A DNA stretch of 64,000 nucleotides from Oligoflexia bacterium (GTDB lineage Bacteria; Bdellovibrionota; Bdellovibrionia; JABDDW01). The position numbers and the translations under genes are program-made. Below are positions 60,804 to 64,000 of this stretch, piece by piece (the stretch's first letter is position 1; every line of letters begins with the position of its first letter). The notes beneath the pieces were generated by a model, which was not told where the DNA came from, did no database searches, and saw nothing but the letters and a program-made list of their open reading frames with translations. The stretch spans positions 1 to 64,000 of the forward strand of contig JADJXN010000003.1 of NCBI GenBank assembly GCA_016715815.1, given 5' to 3'.

Positions 60804-62038
60804 GTATAGCTAAAATTACTATTATTGGGGAAGGCTTTCGTGGTTTGTGGCTAGCCCTTGAGCTTGTAAAAAATAAATTTTCCGTTACATGGTTAAGTTT
60901 AAATAGCAAAGTAGAAAATGATGCTTACAAGTACCCTTGGCAGATGGGCTCTCAAAGAAGTTATGAAAAGCTAAATCAAAGTCAAAAAGAATTTATTGAT
61001 CATAATTTTAAATTTACAAAAGCAGATGATTTTCAAGTCATAAGCAAAAACATGGTTTTAGATTTTAATACGGATTTGATTGAATCTTGCCTTAAGAAAA
61101 ATTTTCCAAAAAGTTATGATCATATAATTGGTTATTTAAAGGCAAACCATGAAGACAACAGCAAACTATCTGAGGCTTATCTAGAAAAATTATTAAATCA
61201 CCCCAGGGGAGAATATTGGCCTTTAGAGATAATTAAAAACCATAGGGCCAATGAGCTTTTAGATGTTTATTCAGAACAGCTTTTATCTGAAGATGATTAT
61301 GCTAGTTTCCTACAAAATTGTATTAAGTATGTGCAAGCTAAGGGCGTTAATATACTTAAGCTTCGTCTTAATGACATAGGTAAGGACGGCTCAAAAGTGA
61401 CTGGTATTGAGGTGCATGATACTAATGCATTTAGGCCATGCGATCAGTTGGTGATAGGCGCACAAACATCGCTTCTAAAAAAGAATCTTATGTTTTTAGA
61501 GGAAACTAAATGTTTTGATCAAGTATGGGTTAAATTTGATATTAAAATGCAGCCACAAAGTAGACCAAATGGTTTAGAAGAGTTTTTTAGTTTTGCATAT
61601 GACCCAATGATGCCTTTAAAAGATGACAATTTATATCTAATACGTTGGAAGCAAAGTGAAAAGGAAGATGTAGTGAGTGTTTGGGCAAAAGCGCCTTATG
61701 AGGAAACCAAAAAACAGAGTTATGAAAACCACCTTAAAAACCAAGTAGTAAAAAAATTGGCTAAAGTTTTAGTTGGCTTTGAGGAAAATTTTATTCAAAT
61801 TCAAAATGAACCCTTCCAATTAAGACCAATTTATAATGAGCAAGCAGCTGCTAAATTAATTAAAAAAAATGTGTGGTTTATGAGTGAGGATGCAGATTTA
61901 GGTTTTGAGTTTTTTGCTATTTTAAACACAGAAAAAAGAATACTTGAGGGTATTTTAAAACATTACGACAAGGAGATTTCTCGTGATAGAAAGATACACG
62001 CTTCCCCAAATGGGAAGTCTATGGACGCCAGAGTCTAG
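60800..62038 (+). CDS. Rossmann-type putative FAD-dependent protein in the purine operon
   Basis: 412 residues. It begins AKITIIGEGFRGLWLALELVKN with GxGxxG (GEGFRG), the FAD/NAD-binding dinucleotide motif, and later has CDQLVIGAQTSLL, like the second nucleotide contact of FAD oxidoreductases. A C-terminal DADLGFEFFAILNTEKRILEGI may complete the FAD site. No family is recognised with confidence. It overlaps purN by four bases and purB by 56 bases, so it is translated with the purine enzymes. The role in purine synthesis is unknown. Confidence 0.7.
   Translation: MSIAKITIIGEGFRGLWLALELVKNKFSVTWLSLNSKVENDAYKYPWQMGSQRSYEKLNQSQKEFIDHNFKFTKADDFQVISKNMVLDFNTDLIESCLKKNFPKSYDHIIGYLKANHEDNSKLSEAYLEKLLNHPRGEYWPLEIIKNHRANELLDVYSEQLLSEDDYASFLQNCIKYVQAKGVNILKLRLNDIGKDGSKVTGIEVHDTNAFRPCDQLVIGAQTSLLKKNLMFLEETKCFDQVWVKFDIKMQPQSRPNGLEEFFSFAYDPMMPLKDDNLYLIRWKQSEKEDVVSVWAKAPYEETKKQSYENHLKNQVVKKLAKVLVGFEENFIQIQNEPFQLRPIYNEQAAAKLIKKNVWFMSEDADLGFEFFAILNTEKRILEGILKHYDKEISRDRKIHASPNGKSMDARV
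61970..61975 (+). promoter_or_regulatory. Ribosome binding site fixing the purB start
   Basis: AAGGAG, seven bases before GTG 61983, inside the preceding gene. It explains the 56-base overlap. Confidence 0.65.
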
Positions 62039-63278
62039 ATTAGAAAGCATGCTTTTAGTTGAAAAAGCTGTGGCCACAGCTCAGGCTAGCTTAAAAATTA
62101 TTCCTCAAGCAGCTGCTTTAAGTATTAACAAAAAGGCAAAATTTAATTTAAAAAGAGTTTTGGAAATAGAAAAAACAACAAAGCATGATGTTATTGCGTT
62201 TGTGACAAACCTTGCTGAAAATGTAGGGGAGTATGGAAGATTTGTTCACTACGGCCTAACTTCTTCAGATGTTTTAGATACAGCCTTAAGTGTACAAGTT
62301 CAAAGTGCAGAGAAAGTATTGTTTAAAGAATTAGAAAAATTAGAAACACAATTTACTAAGCTTGTAAAAAAGCATTCAAAAACACTTTGCGTGGGAAGAA
62401 CCCATGGCATTCATGCAGAGCCTACAACTTTTGGTTTTAAGATAGCTGGATTTTTGTGTGAGTTTAAAAGAAATAAAAAGAGATTAGAATTAGCGCTGGG
62501 TAATTTTAAAAGAGTAAAATTAAGTGGAGCTGTAGGTACATATTCAAGCCTTCCGCAGGTACTTGAAAAAAAGGTAGCAAAGATTTTAAGCATTAAGTCA
62601 GAAGATGTTGCAACACAAGTGGTTCCCCGTGATAGGCATGCAGAACTTATTTGGGCTTTATGCATGCTAGCTTGCGGGTATGAGCGTTTGGCTATAGAAA
62701 TTCGTCATTTACAAAGAACAGAGGTAGATGAGGTGGAGGAAAGTTTTTCTCAGGGACAAAAAGGCTCAAGTGCTATGCCTCATAAGAAAAACCCAATCAG
62801 TTCAGAAAATTTAACAGGTTTAGCTAGACTTATGCGTTCTTATTTGAATGCTTCTTTAGAAAACATTGCTTTATGGCATGAAAGAGATATAAGTCACTCA
62901 TCAGTGGAAAGAGTCATCTTTCCAGATGCTTTTATTTTGGCGCACTATATGACCGTTAAGGCGACAGAAATTTTAAAATCTTTAAACGTAAAACAAAAAA
63001 ACATGCTCGCAAATTTAGCACTTACACGTGGTAGAATTTATAGCTCTCACCTTCTTTTAGCACTTGTTGAAAAGGGGATGAAACGTGAAGAGGCTTATAA
63101 AGTTGTGCAAAGCCTTTCCCATAGTTTAAGTGAAAAAGAAAATTTAAATTTAAAAGCTAAAAAGGATAAGCAGGTATCAGAACTTTTAAATAAAAAACAA
63201 ATTGATGATATTTTCTCTGGCAAAAGGCACCAGAAAAATATTTTGGAAGTAATTCAAGCGGCCTTGAAGGGAAATTAA
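61983..63278 (+). CDS. purB: Adenylosuccinate lyase
   Basis: 431 residues. Splits SAICAR and adenylosuccinate. GLTSSDVLDTALS near residue 95, KTLCVGRTHGIHAEP with the catalytic His, and the fumarase-type signature GSSAMPHKKNPISSE are present. GTG 61983 is supported by AAGGAG. It uses the PurC product, and purC follows immediately. Confidence 0.95.
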   Translation: MIERYTLPQMGSLWTPESRLESMLLVEKAVATAQASLKIIPQAAALSINKKAKFNLKRVLEIEKTTKHDVIAFVTNLAENVGEYGRFVHYGLTSSDVLDTALSVQVQSAEKVLFKELEKLETQFTKLVKKHSKTLCVGRTHGIHAEPTTFGFKIAGFLCEFKRNKKRLELALGNFKRVKLSGAVGTYSSLPQVLEKKVAKILSIKSEDVATQVVPRDRHAELIWALCMLACGYERLAIEIRHLQRTEVDEVEESFSQGQKGSSAMPHKKNPISSENLTGLARLMRSYLNASLENIALWHERDISHSSVERVIFPDAFILAHYMTVKATEILKSLNVKQKNMLANLALTRGRIYSSHLLLALVEKGMKREEAYKVVQSLSHSLSEKENLNLKAKKDKQVSELLNKKQIDDIFSGKRHQKNILEVIQAALKGN

Positions 63279-64000
63279 GTGGTGAAAAAGAAGGATCTTT
63301 TGTATGAGGGGAAAGCAAAAAAAGTTTATTTAACAGATAAAGAAGAATTTTTAGTAACAGAGTTTAAAAATAGTCTCACAGCTTTTAATGCTAAAAAATT
63401 AGGTTCCTTTGAGAATAAGGGTGTTATTAATCTCTCTATAACTACAACAATATTTAAGTATTTAGAAAAGAATGGGATAAAAACACACTTTGTAGAAAAC
63501 ATATCTAATAATGAGATGGTTGTGAGAAGGCTTAAAATGATCCCCCTTGAGGTTGTTGTTAGAAATATTGCTGCAGGTTCATTTTCTTCTAGATTTAATA
63601 TTCCTGAAGGAGAAGCTTTTGAAAAACCTTTTGTAGAATTTTATTATAAAAATGATGCTCTAAATGACCCTCTTTTAACAGATGAACATGTGCTCACTTT
63701 AAAAATTGCAAATCAAAATGAAATAAATGAATTAAAATTAAAGGCATTAAAAATTAACCAAGCTTTAATCACTATGTTTGATAAGGCAGATATAAAACTT
63801 GTAGATTTTAAAATCGAGTTCGGAAAGCTAGGCAGTGGTGAAATTGTCTTAGGTGATGAGATAAGCCCTGATTCATGTAGGCTTTGGGATAAAAAAACAG
63901 ATGAAAAACTAGATAAAGACAGATTTAGAAGAGACTTAGGCAGGGTGCAAGAATCTTATGAAGAAGTAGTGACAAGAATTCAAAAACACTGGGGAAAATG
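63279..64000 (+). CDS. purC: Phosphoribosylaminoimidazole-succinocarboxamide synthase (cut at window end)
   Basis: 240 codons visible. KDLLYEGKAKKVYLT, VVVRNIAAGSFSSRF, VDFKIEFGK and GDEISPDSCRLWD define SAICAR synthetase. The window ends at TG, the first two bases of what is probably a TGA stop, preceded by AAA, which could form an ATGA overlap with the next pur gene. The start is GTG 63279 with AAGGGA upstream. Confidence 0.93.
   Translation, partial: MVKKKDLLYEGKAKKVYLTDKEEFLVTEFKNSLTAFNAKKLGSFENKGVINLSITTTIFKYLEKNGIKTHFVENISNNEMVVRRLKMIPLEVVVRNIAAGSFSSRFNIPEGEAFEKPFVEFYYKNDALNDPLLTDEHVLTLKIANQNEINELKLKALKINQALITMFDKADIKLVDFKIEFGKLGSGEIVLGDEISPDSCRLWDKKTDEKLDKDRFRRDLGRVQESYEEVVTRIQKHWGK

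Overview
The window is a densely packed, AT-rich bacterial chromosome segment. Intergenic gaps are small: none exceeds 300 bases, and the largest (about 220 bases, 4117-4335) carries hairpins. Features that suggest a Gram-negative, LPS-bearing, motile bacterium are several small outer-membrane beta-barrels with signal peptides, LPS core genes (hldD, waaA, a heptosyltransferase), a FlgT-like pair and lipoproteins. The gene order (mutL-miaA-yicC-gmk-rpoZ-rel; yceD-rpmF-fabH-fabD-fabG-acpP-fabF-rpiB-glyA; guaB-guaA-dnaE) and the many exported proteins of unknown function are compatible with a low-GC member of the Bdellovibrionota. That assignment is inference from general gene content and no marker here proves it. 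TTG and GTG starts are frequent, and Shine-Dalgarno sequences of AAGGAG / AGGGGGA type are common.

Layout. 1-1680: minus-strand ketone-body/acetoacetyl-CoA genes (thiolase plus the 5' part of scoA). 1770-3052: a lysine-rich protein with a Cys/His cluster, then an HD phosphohydrolase. 3102-5809: an accessory patch with an NTF2-like protein, a REP-associated tyrosine transposase followed by tandem hairpins including a perfect 28-bp palindrome, a GNAT and two small unknowns. 5901-14696: miaB, a DUF151 nuclease-family gene, gamma-carbonic anhydrase, guaB, guaA and dnaE on one strand. 14744-17630: a two-gene FlgT-like set, lipB and tRNA-Val(GAC). 17722-25486: a CLC antiporter, an M28 peptidase, an ABC-F protein, a signal-peptidase-like protein without its serine, a peroxiredoxin and MATE. 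25550-37103: mixed enzymes, tandem barrel paralogues, hldD, a sigma-54 response regulator, MFS, rmuC, VOC, a metallophosphoesterase and GT4. 37203-43796: the mutL-to-rel operon. 43836-48314: an exported-protein region including a secreted PAD-family deiminase, plus the NlpD-like M23 lipoprotein next to surE. 48290-55931: surE, then the glyA/rpiB/fatty-acid cluster. 56040-59238: an SH3-barrel protein and LPS core transferases. 59308-64000: the purine operon purM-purN-(unknown)-purB-purC, cut at the window edge.

How it fits together. Purine synthesis is covered at both ends: de novo steps at 59.3-64 kb and the GMP branch (guaB, guaA) at 8.2-11.2 kb. gmk and rel, which use or turn over guanine nucleotides, are in the 37-44 kb operon. 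miaB and miaA, the two successive enzymes of ms2i6A37 tRNA modification, are both present but 32 kb apart. Fatty-acid initiation and elongation proteins lie together and feed lipid A/LPS, whose inner-core genes are nearby.

Most notable observations: (1) two 34-nt hairpins directly upstream of the glyA and acpP ribosome binding sites that differ at six positions, all compensatory; (2) a 2-nt frameshift that splits fabH; (3) a perfect 29-bp inverted repeat around a 59-bp spacer that supplies the last codons of waaA; (4) a 35-nt terminator-like sequence found twice; (5) the palindromes next to the transposase; (6) a secreted arginine-deiminase-like enzyme; (7) a signal peptidase homologue lacking its catalytic serine; (8) an unknown Rossmann-type gene inside the purine operon. 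No CRISPR array, prophage or classical defence system was seen.
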